A stretch of DNA of 64,000 bases from Endocalyx cinctus (GCA_001600455.1 BCKC01000007.1:797394-861393), one strand, 5' to 3'; positions 22,497-37,113 are shown, counted from the first letter of the stretch. Numbers and translations are program-made. Notes: a model not told the origin generated them from the sequence alone.

Positions 22497-23690
22497 ATGT
22501 CACAATATCAGAACCCGTACCAGCAAGGGCCATCGGCCGAGCAAGGTTATAATAATTATGGTCAAGTAAGCACAGCAATAATAACAACATTCCTCAATCT
22601 ACTCGACAATAACAATCGCTCATTCTCTTTATTATTCAGGAACACGAATTGCAAAATTATCCTCAACAACAGCAAACGTTAGCACAGGCCGATTTTCTTA
22701 ACCGAGTTCAGTTCCTCCGAAATGAGATCGGTACTCTCACAAACAATGTCCAAGCCATCGCCTCGCTTCACCAGCGGTCGCTGGCCGAAGCCGACGGTGG
22801 CATGTCGGCTCAGCAGCTCGAACGTATCGTCGCCGAGACCCAGAACTTGAACGGCGGCATTCGGGATCAGCTCAAATTCCTCGCCAACGACGCGCATAAC
22901 ACCACCGACGGCAGCCGCACCATGAAGGAGAAGCAAGTCAACACCATCAAGGTCGAGTTCGAAACCCAGTTGCGAAACTACCAGGAAGAGGAGAGCTCCT
23001 TCCGCGCCCGATACAGAGATCAGATCGGTCGCCAGTACCGTATCGTGAACCCCGACGCTACCGAGGACGAGGTTCGCCAGGCTACCGAGGCTGACTGGGG
23101 TAACGAGGGTGTCTTCCAGACTGCTGTATGTATCTTATCAACCACCCCATCGACCTTTTCTTTTTGGTCCTCCTATGCGACACGTATAATGTCCCGTATC
23201 GGCGTACCTTGAAAAGTCTTGTGTAATGAAACCAGCTGCTGACAGTATTCTAGTTACGAACCAACCGGACTGGTCAAGCCACTTCGGTCCTAGGTGCCGT
23301 TCGTGCGCGCCACAACGAGCTTCAGCGTATCGAGCAGACCCTTATGGAATTGGCTTCCCTATTCCAAGATCTCGCTGTATTGGTTGAGCAGCAGGAGCCT
23401 TACGTACAGCAGGCCGAGCAGAACGCCGAGAACACGACTAAGTATATCGACGACGGTAATGTTCAGGTCGGGAAGGGTATCATCAGCGCACGCAATGCAC
23501 GCAAATGGAAATGGTGAGTGTCGACATGGCACCCTGGCATTACCCCTAACGGGACATTTTTGGAAATTTCCCAATTAATTGCTAACCTTCGAATTTTAGG
23601 TGGTGTCTCTTGGTCGTTATTCTCATCCTCGCTGTCATCGCCATTGTTCTTGGTGTTGTTCTCAGCAACGCCAACAAGGCTACGAGCTAA
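22497..23690 (+). CDS. SSO1: Plasma-membrane syntaxin (Qa-SNARE) of the Sso1/Sso2 type
   Basis: Target-membrane SNARE that pairs with a SNAP-25-like protein and a synaptobrevin for exocytosis at the plasma membrane and hyphal tip. Four exons (22497-22565, 22640-23125, 23254-23513 and 23600-23690) give 301 residues. The N-terminal ~23 residues are Gln/Asn/Tyr-rich, followed by the Habc three-helix domain (about 35-160). The SNARE motif spans about 205-265, with the zero-layer Gln near 232 (LVEQQEPYV). A C-terminal anchor (WCLLVVILILAVIAIVLGVV) is followed by a short lumenal tail. The junction KWKWW is split by the last intron. All donors are canonical (GTAAGC, GTATGT, GTGAGT). Confidence 0.95.
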
Positions 23691-26600
23691 TCTTTACGAT
23701 TATGAAACAATGCTCGCAAAGCGTGTGCAACACGGAACTTAGCCGTGGTGCCGGTCAAACCCCAATCACAAGGGATGTAATAAGCTTACGCAATATCGAA
23801 ACTTTTTTTTTCTTCATGGGAGACGAACGATATAAAAGATAGGAATTTTTAATATTTACCCGCCTGAATTCTCGAGAGGAGAAAAAATTCAAGCCAATAT
23901 CCGCGGCTAGGGGGGGAAGAAGAGAACGTTCGCGCGTATAGGGTAGCTCCGATCATTTGAATTACGGGCATGATATAAAATTCGGATGGGGGGGGGGGGC
24001 GATAAGGGGTTACTTACATATAATGCATTCTTCGTTGTGTACAGCGCAATACTTTGAAGAAGAAAAGGGCGCCCACCTTTTCTCATTCGGAGCGCCTACC
24101 TCGAGATTTTCGACGGAACAAAAAGCAAATAGGATCCTCCCTTTTTTTTTTCATGTGTATGCTTTGGAGATAGGTCTTCTGGTTTCTTTATCCTGAGGCC
24201 GGTCATGTGTGTATATATCTAAGCACGCATATATGTACTGAATATGTAGGCAACAGTGTCTAGGTATGTAATGATAACAAAAACATATATGTCTCATCAT
24301 CTCCCATTTCAGCGCGGTGTTCTTTGTCGTATAACCACTACCGGAGTAGAGAGGGATTCGTACGACAGGACTCGCCTAGCTGCCACGGACTATAAACTTG
24401 GCATCTGGCAATACCTTTCTCCAGAGCAGCATGCAGAGAAGGAAAGTTCACTGAAAACTGACGTATGGTAGCTGGGACGCTGCTTCAAAGAGCTAGCTAC
24501 TTAACCGCTATCTTTGATCGAGTATTGAGAGCATTCATCGCCGCACGATCAGCAGTACTACTACAGAATCGGATCTGTTGATCATATATCCTCGTTCTTT
24601 CCCCCTTTCTTCTTTGGTGTTTCGGGGAGGAATATCGATCTCGAGACGATTTAGGCACATCATTCATTTCAAAGACAGAAGAAAAGTGAGAGGGGGGTGC
24701 AAATGATAAGAAAGCGTGCATGTACTGTAGCTGTTCTGTTTTGCTTAAGTCCGGCTCCTATTGACCGTGCACATCACGACGTGAGTATATCTATCTGCTA
24801 TGTATGAAACGCAGCAAAATCTCTGCGTCTGGCTAAAGCTTATAGATATTTTGTCAGTGTTCCCGGGTCCTAACATCTCAGCACTGATGTATGGGAAGGG
24901 CAAAGAAAGGGGAGAAAGGGGCGGTAGAGATCTTAATCAAGGACGTACGAACCCGGGAGAAGATGAATGGGGGCGGCCTTGTTCTTCATGACGATACTAT
25001 TTTCCTCTTTCTGTACTCTTCTACAGTATGAGTGGTGGAGGGCAAGAGGAGAAAGAGGCGGGAGGAAAATGGTCTTTCTTCTCATATATCGACTATAGTC
25101 AGCTAGCCAAAAGCTGCGTACAGGAGAAGGACTTGATTCTGCTTCTTTTTTATAAAGAAGTTCCCGCAACAAGAAAACAGAATAGAAAACAGTTCTGCCT
25201 CGAGTAATACCCTCTCCTCACTGTTCACTGCACGAAGCTACCATACCATCATCTCCAACTGACTGAGAAGAATATGTATATGTTTGATTCGGTTCAGCTA
25301 CGTGCGGTGCTCTCCCAATGGACCTGACTAGCCAACCCGCTTCAACATATTGACTTCAAGCATTTAACTAGCCAACGAAAAGCACCCTGTCCCAATTATT
25401 ATGCCATCCCCCCTCCACGTCGACCGAAAAATGAAGGCTCGTTTTGGCTCTTCGGGCGGATTCGGACGGGTGGGCGGCAGCTGTTTATTGCTCCGATTTT
25501 AAGTGGGAGAAGGCTACTAGAATGGGATATATCAAGGCTCTAGCTCGCGAAAGTCCTGGACTACCCCTACGCACTGGCTGGTAGGTAGTTCACTAAGATT
25601 TGAAAGTGAGAGCTATGAAGAAGGGGTTGTTCATTCATGATATCTCGAAAAAAAAAAAAAAAAAAAGCATCAATGTTATACTATTGACGTCCAGATCGAA
25701 GGCAACTTGCTGAAATTGTACTAAAAGGAGATTAAGAGGCCGTCATTGGGTTGAAAAAAAAAAAACTTCTTATGAACCGCGCTTAGGAAGCGAGGGATTA
25801 TTAATATTGAGCATTCGGCCAAGAAGAGAAGTCAAGAGGCGAGCAGTCTTGTCTGATTTAGACAGGAACTCTAATTACAAGCAGCGGTCATCCTCTTCAC
25901 GTGAGCGCTGATCTTCAAATTCAAACCCTTTTGTTTTCTAAGATGGTGGTGAATACAGGCTCATCAAGATATACAAAACAGAAAAGAATAACCAAACGGA
26001 AAAGAACCGTTGAGTGAGATTGCTCGTCGTTTATTGGCAGGCATCATCAGCTGCGAGGGTAACAAAGGGGGGTAAAGAAGGCTACCACCTCAGCTCCTCC
26101 CCCGTAATTGACCGACGTTGAATGCAAAAGTACAGTTACGTACATACGTATGTATGTAACTACATGCATGTGCTACACAGCTCGACGGCGGATCATACCT
26201 TTCACCGTTTAGATATATTAGGTTAAGCTGCATCGTGCATTACGTGCCTACGCCCTCCTTTAAGCCCTTCAATTAGGCATCACGAACATATCATCCCTCG
26301 TAAAGACTATTCCTCTTTTTCCCTTCCCTCCGCACCCTTAAACAACCCCAATTATTTCTATATCCATGCGCGTATATATATGCTCGTGTGGGGAATTGTG
26401 GAGGAAGAGGACGAGCAAGCAGGCAGGCAAGAAGGAAGGGATGGGGGGGAGTACGATATCCGATCGCAGGGCTCCTAGGCAACCAAGACCCAGAGGGGCG
26501 GGCCGATGCATGATCGAGTGATACGACATATTTCCTCTGGTAGTATATATATGTCTCAGTCTCCGCAGTTAGGTAACAACATATGCTGGCCACTTGCTGG

Positions 26601-27753
26601 CTACTACTACTATAAGGGTGACCGCAGCCGCATTTTTCGGAAATAATAATAATAAATCTTGTTTTTCTTCTTTCATTCAACGTAATGTTCTTCTGTAAAT
26701 GGCAATCATACCCGCTCACATGACAAGAGTAGGGGACCAAAGTACAAAAAAAAAGAGTATGCTAAATAAACGCGTCGCACGCCCTTGTCTAGGCGGAGAT
26801 CTGTATTACCACACGCACGCATATCGTTTATTTCTTCATGGCGTATACGTGCGTATATGCGTGTGCTCTTGTCTTAAAATCCCGGCGGTTCGGCCGCGTA
26901 CGTCGAAGCAAGCAGACAAACAACATGGAGTTTTTGTCCCCCCCCCCCAAGCTACACCAATGAGTGATGTTTTACTTATTGATATTTACCAATTAGTTGG
27001 AACGTTCGTTAAATATGGACTGATTTCAACATATGGTCTATGATCTGATTTGTTGTCCCCATTTCTTCCCCCCATGCCGGCTAAGGAGGCTCAAGAGAAA
27101 AAAAAAAGGGGGGACGAGATGCCTGGACGGTATAACCAAGTAAGTGCTCTCAGCATCGCATGATGGGAAGTCGAATTACTTGAATTAGTATGCGGCGATC
27201 TTGTTGAGCATGATGTGACACTCTCCTGTCTCTCTACCTTTCTTGACCTACCATTCGAGATGTCGCCCAGCTACCAGTCAGAATCGTCACAATATGTTCT
27301 AGATGGAAGGAACCGAGACCTCGTGATCCGTAAAGGATATTATTAGTAAAAACCCGTTATCCGCGGCATCAACAACCCCGGATTGGTAAACAAGACATGC
27401 CCGTTGATGTCTTGCTTCCTCTGTCTTCCTCCCCACCTGTGTGCGTGTCCTTTCCCCCCCCCTTTTTCAAGACAATCGCCTGCCTCGTCATCCTCGTACC
27501 TCTTCCGACGCCAACTTGACAAGAAATAACGGCCGTGAGAAAGTTGTAACGTTCATCGATCAGAAGAACTCATCACACGGGGCGGTAAGACAAACGCCCC
27601 GTAGGACCTTTTCTTTTATCAATCCCAGTCACCCGGGTTTCCGGTCGTAGACACGTAACATTTCCGCCTCGTATCGTAATCAGTGTGTACATAACCCGAG
27701 AGACAATACCGTATGCATCTCATGAAAGCGTTGAAGCCCGGTAAAAGTTTCCC

Positions 27754-27754
27754 N
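27754..27754. other. Ambiguous base (N) in a C-rich run
   Basis: An N lies between two CCC runs in intergenic DNA. It probably marks unresolved homopolymer length. Confidence 0.9.
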
Positions 27755-29062
27755 CCCAAGCCCAGAAAAAAAAAAGGGTTTGTCCCATATCCGAGACCCG
27801 ATGTGCAAAAAAAAAAAAAAAAAAAGAAGAAGAACTCGACGACGATGATAACGGCATTTAAGAAAAACGATAGGATGGTACTCGCCGACAAGAAATAAAG
27901 GCGGTCAAACAAAAAATCATGAATATCCGGAATAGGATTTTTTGGGGGATTTAATAAAAAGAAAAAAGTTGAAATTTTTCCTTTGCATGGTGTGATGTGA
28001 TATGTATGATCTACTTGATATTTACACATTCAGGTGGCCGCTTATCTCCTCCTCGTCTTCCAAGTTTTTGATAGGACGATTTATATGTATGTCTCTTATA
28101 CCGCCTATCCACGAATAGGACCACGGCGTGTACTTCTCCGTCGGTGGATACAAGCTACCTTGCTTTTGGTGTCTCGGAGCTAAAAGACTTTTAAGGCGTA
28201 ACTATTTCATATTATACAGGCGGAAACCATCTAGGCTACATGAAAGGCATAGCCACACAGAGCTTTCAGCAGCTTATTGCATGGGCGTGACGTGAAAACG
28301 TCGGCTCAAGAAACAATTTCTTCTATCACGTACCTGCCTAACTCAAGAAACACCCACCGGGGATGTGTGGGTTTTTCTTCTTCTACCGTATTTCATGATC
28401 TTAGGCCTACGTGCTGACATTATGCACGGGACGTACGTGTCTCTTGCCCCTCCGAAAGAGTGACTGAGGGGGGTGGCAGAGAGAATAAAGGCTATCATCT
28501 CTTTTTCTCTTTCTTGTTCCACCGCATAATCGATACGACAGCCAGCTATATAGGACATCAATATCGTCGTCTACACGTACGTAATTCCTCCCCGCTCTTC
28601 TCTTAGAATGCTGGCTTGAATGATAGACAAGGCCGAGAAGAACAAAACGCGCTGGCTGAAGGCCGAATAGCAGAAAAGGTTTCATCAGCCCAGCAGTAGC
28701 ATGTCATGTTATGTTTTTTTCTTTCCTTCTTTTTCTTTTCTGTCTTTTGCGGATCCCCCAAAAAAACAAATGTATATCGTCGGAAAATTATTTTCCTCTT
28801 TCGAAGGCTTGGGTTACGTCGAAGAAGGACGTCTCGTGGGGTTTTTTGAGTACATAGTACACACGCTACAACTATGCAATACGAAAGCAGAAAGCTTGTA
28901 CAATGTCATGTTTACGAAACTAATGCCGCCAAGGCAGTCTGGATCTTGTCCTGCCTGGCTCCTTACGAAGGCAAATCCTAAAGAGAGAGAGAAAGAGAGA
29001 CGCCGGGCCTCCCCTTCTCCTTCTTCGGAGGGAAATAGAGTTACTTCTGTCATGCTACCCTA

Positions 29063-29095
<33 letters not shown>

Positions 29096-30069
29096 CATGG
29101 GTTTAAACGTCGAGGTTTCATCTTCTCCCGCGACCATGCGGGACGATCTCCTTAAAATGGACTATGGTATATTTAATACCATGTACGACTTCTTCGTTTG
29201 GATCGACGTTTCTCTACATTACGCTATATTCCCTTTTTTTTTCCCGCTCACCCCCCACGTAAACAGGTCCCGACCAATCCACGAAGAATAAGATCGTTAC
29301 TAAGTATATAGTAATATCTTTATCTGGCCGAGAAATAGCAGACGTATAGGAGAATAATAAGACGGGCTGATCTGATATAATTCGATCAACTTTTGGTATG
29401 TACCGTTATGAAAGATTGGTTCAAACGCTCGGACACCCGCCCGGTGTCATTAACCCTCTTTTCCCGTCCACTCTCGGGAGTCTTTGTTGTCTGGGGTACG
29501 TATTCCTAACCTTCCCGTACTGCACCGTAATCAAATCCCGATTATATTTTTCTTACGCCAATGGCAAGGTTCTAAGAAAAAAAGGAAAAAAAGAAAAAAA
29601 AAAGTTCTCCGATGATGGGTGGTGGAAAACCTTAAAAGTCCGAAGGTGTAAGGTGTAGTTGTACCAAAAATTTCGAGACAAACAAACCCCCACGATGATC
29701 CAGGAGAGCTATCATTCAAACCCCGGTCTCTCATCCCACGCGAGCGGATCTTTCTTTTTCTTTTCTTCTTCTTCGCTAGGTACATACTGCCACGTTTTAT
29801 GTATCCTTTCTTAGAGAAGAAGAAAAAGAAAAGATAGAGAGAAAAATGAATAACTGACCCTGCTTACCTACCTTACATTACATTGAAAGGGTGGGGGGCG
29901 ACGAAGTAGTCCTGCGTATAGCATAATGATAGCGAAGGGGGGTGGGAGGGAAGAAAGAAAGTTACGGCCAAGAAATCCCAGAGGAGAGAAGAATCCCTGA
30001 TAACCATGCGGAATACGTGAATTCGGTTATAACTTACCGTTTAAACGAAAGGGGAAGAGAAGGGAGGAT

Positions 30070-30085
30070 GGGGGGGGGGGGGGGG
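30070..30085. repeat. Poly-G run of about 16
   Basis: Uninterrupted G run in the gene-poor interval. The length is likely uncertain in assembly. Confidence 0.85.
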
Positions 30086-30468
30086 AAGGGAGGTTCGAAG
30101 GAAAAAAAAAATAAGAAAACGCCATGCAGCAAAAAACAACCTGGCAGAGTTGCCTTCTTTCTTCTTCTCTTTCCCTTCCTCTCATGCACGACAGCCAGAC
30201 TCGCATAGACGTGTGTTTCGTTCCCATGGACAGAGCTATGTAGGACGGTAGTGCCGTGCATATAACGTGCATCGGCGTGTCCAGGAGGGTAGGACAGGGG
30301 TAGGAAGAGGGGGAGGGGAGGGGTGTGCTTTTTTGCGTGCTTTCGTCGATATATGTATGTCTGAGATGGAAAATGGAACGTCAAAGAGGAGGTGTACGTA
30401 GTACGTCATGCATGGTGCTTCGATTTGAAAGATTCGGTAACAAATCCGGAAAGGTGAACTTTTTTTTT

Positions 30469-30470
<2 letters not shown>

Positions 30471-30510
<40 letters not shown>
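30471..30510. repeat. (TG)20 dinucleotide microsatellite
   Basis: Twenty uninterrupted TG units follow a T9-A stretch. The 126-codon frame that spans it (30325-30705) encodes Cys-Val repeats from the microsatellite and is not a gene. Confidence 0.97.
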
Positions 30511-30513
<3 letters not shown>

Positions 30514-33100
30514 ATTCTCTTTCGTTCGCGGCATCTTTCTCCATTGGATATTCAAATAGATCCATATACTGTGTATAAGGAGTACACGTACTTATACTTA
30601 GCATGGATCCTGGGTACCGCTCCCGCATGTCGCCCTCATGTCAAATTGTCATACTGGAGGATTTTTCACGTGAAAAAAAAGGACGAAAGGAAGCTTCTCG
30701 ATTAACAAAGTGAAATAAAAATAGATGTGTTTATGAACCAAAAAAAAAAAAAAAAAAAGGCCGAAAAAAAATATGGAAGATAATTCAATGGAGAAATTCT
30801 GGCCGAGCCAGAAGGTAACGATGACCGGAGGAAGGATGATAATCCCGGCGAGTGTATACAAATTTACCATGTATGTAGCGGAAATTTGATGGAACTTTAA
30901 CCTTTCTTCACCGGTCAGCAAAATCGACAGATTCATTTTCTGCTGACGACGGGACGGCCCGACCTAGATAGGAAGGAGAAGACGATGGGAACAGAGAAAA
31001 AAAAGGGACAGAGAAAATATGTACACTAGGTATCTCTAGAAAGGCGTTTTTTTTCTGTAACCTTTTATCAGCTACTCTTACTATGTACGACGATTACTTC
31101 GGGCTTTAGTGGAACTATCACACCCTGTCTTTCTTTGAATTTGGTACCCTATCTTATCTCTTATTTCTCATAACCTCATGTTTTTATATCACCAACTTCG
31201 ATATCAAATTATGTATATACATTATCAAATCAGATTTTCGGGATAGAAGACCTTTTTGAGTAAAGTTCGAGAAGTGTTTTTTTTTTTTTTTTTTTAAGTT
31301 AGAAACCCTCTTTAGTATTCACACGCATATCTACATTACCACGTGCTGCCGTTGCACGCCCTTGATTCATATTGATCGTACTAAGCTGTTTACTACCGAA
31401 TACAAGGGATAGATAGAACAAGGGTTGGAGGGGTAAGAGTTTTTCCCCCGTCGCGTACCTGGTGTAAAGATCTTCTTATATACGCCATTTATAAAGAATA
31501 ATCCTTCCGCTTACCAATATAAAGTAATCTGTGCAAGGTTGTGATAGACCGGAGAGAAAAGGAATCCTCTCGTCTGGCGTGCTTGCTAATATGCTTTGCG
31601 ACGGAAGAGATTATTTTCCACTACTCCCAAAAAAAAAAAAACTTTTTTCCTAATAACTTAACCTATAATTAAAAGATCAGGGGGTCGCGGAGTAAAGCGA
31701 GAATGGGTAACTTTTGAGAAGCAAGGGGGAGGCAGAGAGCGAGAGAGTGTGCATGTGTACTCCGTATGTGCGAGAGACAGAGGGAGAGAGAGAGAGCGGG
31801 GAGAAACCGAGGTACTTCGACGAGGTGCTCCGACGAAGTTTCGGGCCAATAAACCATGTGTTTCCCACGAGCTTATTAACCCGTACTTTTGCAAACCGTG
31901 ACCATGGCACTGGTAAGTTTAGCACTTTGCGGGGTTAATTTATACATACATAGTACACCTTACCCGGCCTTCGCCTCTGCCGCAGTACCGTCCCCTTTGC
32001 AGGGACGCAAGAGTTCCTTGTGTACCTTGGTATACCTAGGTACTTGTAGTAGCAAACGCAGTAGAAGAAGATACGTATAACTGGATCCGTGAGACGTACG
32101 ATCCTATAGTGAATCAGTGAAGGCTATTGTGTGTTTATGATACGTAATACGGAAGAACCATAACGAAAAAAAAGTTAGCCTTCTAGTATACAAGCCCGGA
32201 CGATATACACGTACGCAGGGTATGCGACGGAAGAGGAGCGGGGGCGGGAAGCAAGAGTCTCCTTCTGTCACTTCTGCATTTGAACCTACCCCAGCTTAGT
32301 GTTTCAAACCCCGAAAGGATGAATATGCAGAGACATAAAAAAAAAAGAAAAAAAAAAGCAGGGTGAAAGGTGAGGGACAATCGGTCTATGCATGAACCCA
32401 TCTGCGCCAAGTCTGTGTAATGAAGGCAGTTTGGGTGGAAGGGTGGGAAAAGCTCGATGCGGTGCTACGTCGATAGTCATCCAATGTCTTGCCGTGCTCA
32501 TGTACCGGCCAATGGAACCAAAGACCCTTTGAATCGTTGTTTTTCAGCCGGGCAACTAACCAAAAAAGCATAATTAAAATAAAAGCAAAAAAGAGATTTC
32601 GCGATACGAAATACGTGCTTTTTGTGGGTGTGTGGGAAGAAAAAAAAGAAAAAGAAAAAGAAAAAGGAAAAGAAATCCAGGAAGAAAATCCACCGAGAAC
32701 CGAAAAAAGGGTCACCTCCAATGCTCTTTTCGTAAGGGTACATACGCATAGGTATATTTAAACATAGATACTCGAACGGTACCAAAGTAGTATTTAAGAT
32801 GTTGCCCGTTGCGGGTGACAGTAGCCGCCTGACGTCAAATACCTAAGTTCTCATTGGAGGGGATAGCACAACATATGCCGTTCACGGACATCGAAACCTG
32901 GGGTTTGCGCTTAGCCATTGGATATTAATACATAATAATAGCAAGCTCGTCATATTGTATTGGTGCGGTATGAAGGGAGAATAAGTCACGTCAACTAGAT
33001 CTTTGAGTTAATTAAGGACTTCTCAAAAAAAAAAAAAAAAAAAAAATCAAGATCATAATTTCGCTCTGGTAGAGACGGATAAAACTCTCTTTTCCCGGGG

Positions 33101-33235
33101 ATGAAGGAGACTGAAACGTTCATGATAGGGAAGGGGAATGGTGGGTTTGCCTACGAGGAGGCTGCCAGAAGTCTTCTCGAGCTGAAGGGTGAAAGTCAGC
33201 CTCTACCCCGCGTAGACAGGTATGAGTATGGGTAG
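33101..33235 (+). CDS. Possible very short coding island, 44 codons
   Basis: ATG-started frame with a more protein-like composition than its surroundings (readable core GGFAYEEAARSLLELKGES). A GTATGAG donor-like site at 33220 could end it as an exon (after CGTAGACAG), but no convincing partner exon is found. Function unknown; it may be chance. Confidence 0.2.
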   Translation: MKETETFMIGKGNGGFAYEEAARSLLELKGESQPLPRVDRYEYG

Positions 33236-36200
33236 GTAATTGTTCTAGACTTCTGCTTCGGTAGCTTCGTGCAAAGTTTTGGAGTAGTAGTCGTATGCCT
33301 AATTCTTTCTTTTCATATTTTTACGTGAAATATGTGGGATTTCTAGTACGCGGATCCATTGGATCGTTAGAACACCCAATCGTTGCAAATAGTCTTGATA
33401 CCTCCACCGCAGAGCCTTAAACAGATTCATCCACCTGCTACAGTAGTTAAAGATGCCAAATATATAATAACGTCTAACGAATCAGTCTTAGGTGAGAAAC
33501 TAATATTTCTAGAAGCGTAGTTGCTCGCGAATCTACACCTTTAGAGCCTTTTGACGCTTCGTTTGGCGTATTTGCTCGCAATAGATCTGACACTCGTGAC
33601 TAGTGTCCATTTTGCTAATATAGACGGGGAGGAGGAAAATGGGAAATATGCATGATTTCTTTAATCGGACTCATTTGATGGGTTTCTTCATCGTCAATTT
33701 GATCTTGCCTTTGTTATAGAAGCAAAATCTTTCCTCCACGTCAGAAATACATATAAATGAATATGTATATATATATAGGTGTACGGGATAATACCGTATT
33801 AGTCTTTTGTTTTAGACGTCGATCTTCTCGGGCCGGGCTTAGTTCCAGTTGAACTCTAAATACCTTAAGATCTGGGTCTGGGCTGGGCTAGGTTAAACTG
33901 AGTCGGATGAAAACCGACGATTCCTTACTCTTCGTTATTCAGAAAGACACCAACCTCGTGTACTAGCATGCTGACTACTTAGTAAGTACGTTACGTGTAT
34001 GTATGTAAATTAGCAACCTTACGAAGAATCAACTGAATCTTTTTTTTTACTTTTAAGACGGGCTTATTTATTATTACCTTTTTTTTTTTTTGTTCAAATC
34101 ATGTCATGTTCCTTAAGTAGTAGTAGTGCTCATGCGAAGTTAAGGCACGTACATAACGGTCAGAGGGTTCGTTCCCCTGCATGTGCGTGTGTGTACGCAG
34201 TATGTATGCGTTATGTACGTGTCCATCTGGGATTTCAAAGTGGAACCTGGCAAATAGCATATAACAGCAACCCCGCCAAGTTGACAGGGACCGGGGCAAG
34301 TTGTCGACATCTAGCGAACCATACCGGCTCCGTCTTCCGAGTTACCGGCAGTTTGAATTCGACCAGGGACTGGAATTGAGCCGTCGTATCTCAGAAAATT
34401 TTTTAGAGAGAAGATGGAGAAAAAAAAGAAAGAAAGGTAAGACGGGGGTTAATAAGAAAGGAAAAGAAGAAGACGGAAAAATGGTACTTTTTTAGACTAA
34501 AGATTCTAACGAGTTAGTACAGTAAAAAATCCTTCTCGGGGGAAAGATAGAAAATAGAAGAGAACAAAAAATGACAGATATTCTTAATACGCAAGTAAGC
34601 GTATGCTACTACTACACACACGCACGTAGAGAAGAGAGAGAGAGAGAAAGTGAGAGAAAGAAAAAAAATAGATAGAGAAAGACGGAATAGGATTTTATTT
34701 TATGAATAACAGTTTTATATATACTATTGTATATACCGATGGAGGATTTGGAAAGCAAAGAGAATTACTCGGCTGTCTGGGTAAGGTACTCACTTATGAT
34801 TAGACCTTTTACATACCTATATAGCATTATACTACGTATGTGGTTATATGTAATGTACATATTTTAGGGTAAGGGTTGAAATGTGGTATATATAAAAAAA
34901 AAAAAGGGACCACGCTACGTACTTAGGTAGACAGGATTACTGTACATACATAGGCGTCTGGGCGTCGAAATTTTATCGTGTCTAACCTTTTATAGTATAT
35001 AATATAATACTGAATGGAAATGAGAAAAAAAAAAAGAAAAAAAGAAGAAGAAAAAAGAAAATGAGGATGAAATAAGTTACATGCATTACATTTCATAAAC
35101 TGTACCATTACCACTAGCAGCGCGGGTAACAATATTTGACACCGTTATGGGGGGAGGGGGTCTTTTACCGTTGCCTTGGGTTTTTCGTATCTTCACTTCT
35201 CTCTTTCAGTAGTAGTAGACGGAGTACTTACCTAGGTACTTGTTAATTACTTGTTAATTAATTAAAGTAATTAACTTAGGTCGCATCTACCTCAGTTTAG
35301 GACGTTTTACTAAGATGGATGGATCTGTCATCCGGGACATTCTATCTTATCTGATTTCCAATCAAATCTCTTGAAATTTTCATTTTTTTTTTCTTCTCTC
35401 TTTCTCTCTCTCTCCATCCGCGGGAAATCAGTTTCCGTACCGGTAGTAATAACTTTTTTACCTAGTAGGTCCCCATTTAGTGTAAATGTCTTTGTTTTGA
35501 TGCTTAGCTGTAAATTATACGGGGAAAGGTGAGGGGCTGCTTAAATAAACCACAGACGTCGTCGTGATTTATACCCAAAAGCTCGATCAATATTTATGGT
35601 ACGTAGACATAGCGTGCTTTTTTTTTTTTGGTTATTACGCGGGCATGGCATGGCATAATTGCAATAGTTTGAGCGCTGGGTCTACTATGTACGTTGTCGT
35701 GTAATAGCTCACTTTCTCTCCCTACGTCTTGGCTTTTTGGTCGTAGCGATGTACTAAGTAATACATAGTATGTTATGTATAAGGGGGAGTATACATATAG
35801 AGTATACGTGGTATCTGGCATATACGTAGTAGTGTACAGAACACAATGTGCATAATAAATTTTGTTACTTAGTACAAAACACCCATACCAATTATATATG
35901 ATGTATACTAGTATATGCATGTATGTGCCTTGTGGAACAGACCGTTGCATTTCCTAGGTAACGTCTGGGACCGAGAGAGGTAATGACTGCCGATTAATGA
36001 AAGAAGCGAGAAAAACAGAGAACGAGAGACGGAGAGAAACAAAGAAAAGAAATCAATGAAAATATACTACTAGTAAAGATAAATCATACTTAGGTATACA
36101 CTATACTACCTAGAAAGAAATATATTATCATACATACTCTGTATACACATGGTTTGCTTCTGTTCTCTTTTTTTTTCTTTTCTTCTTCATCCTTTTCCCC

Positions 36201-36782
36201 CTCAACCCCCGAGACGACACTAGCTACACTAGTATAGTAATGATTATAGCGTAGAGAACTCCCCCCATAAAAAAACCTTCAAGAGAAACGGTAGTGGAGT
36301 GCAAGGCGAGAGGCAGTAAAGATACGAAGGGAAAATGCCGTACCCACTCACATTTTGCTGATATCTTTCAAGTCTATTCGAAAACTTTAACAAGTATAAT
36401 GATTAGTTACTTTTATTGTGCTAATTACTGTGTATTTCATTATTCACCCTTGTTTGGGCTCCCCTCTATCGGAGTACAGGGGTAGAGTATGCGTAGAGAG
36501 TGCCTGAGTTATCGAGAAAGAAGTCCCCCATTTCCCAAAAAAAAAAAAAAAAAGTATAGTATGAGGAAACACCCGAGAGTTTCACATGCATGAGCAAAAA
36601 AGACAGGGTAACAGGAGAAGAATAAGAAAGGAAAGACTTCAAAAAGAAAAAAAAAGAGAAACAGAGCTTACATACAACACTAAACATGCATGCGTTTGTC
36701 GAGTTCGTAAACCCCTTGTTACACACTAAACTAGGTAAAGCGCCGTTCATAATAAAAAATCAAACATAAAAATAAGAAAAGT

Positions 36783-36785
<3 letters not shown>

Positions 36786-36814
<29 letters not shown>
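36786..36814. repeat. (TC)n microsatellite
   Basis: About fourteen TC units, uninterrupted, in the gene-poor interval. Confidence 0.95.
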
Positions 36815-36819
<5 letters not shown>

Positions 36820-36957
36820 AACGCTATCACATTAAAGCATCCGTATGTTTCTGAGTGGCCTATACTAATACACTACTGTGGTAAGGTTACTCAATAACAC
36901 CTAAACTTAAGTTAATGCGGTTGGGGAGATGGAGACAGAGTGAGAGGAATATGAGGA

Positions 36958-36979
36958 CGAAGAAGAAGAAGAAGAAGAT
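36958..36979. repeat. (GAA)n microsatellite
   Basis: About seven GAA/AGA units in intergenic DNA. Confidence 0.9.
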
Positions 36980-37113
36980 GGGAGAGTAACAAGTTAGCAG
37001 CGGTTATAGAGACCGTACATTGTTCTAAGACGTTTAGGTATTGTCTTCTTCAAAATAATAACGACCAATCAATCCCCTTCCGCTTCCTCTAATCTTCTAT
37101 CATAGGCTCAAGT

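Noticed and set aside
26291..26740. Minus-strand frame of 149 codons in the 15-kb interval
   Set aside because: No conserved motif, irregular composition, and no splice partners; it looks like a chance opening.
30325..30705. Plus-strand frame of 126 codons
   Set aside because: Its centre is a Cys-Val run encoded by the (TG)20 microsatellite.
34165..34175. B-box-like GGTTCGTTCCC suggesting a tRNA
   Set aside because: No matching A box or acceptor stem upstream; the arms do not pair as a cloverleaf.
35594..35950. Minus-strand frame of 118 codons rich in Tyr and Thr
   Set aside because: Composition follows TA/GTA-rich DNA; no protein signature.
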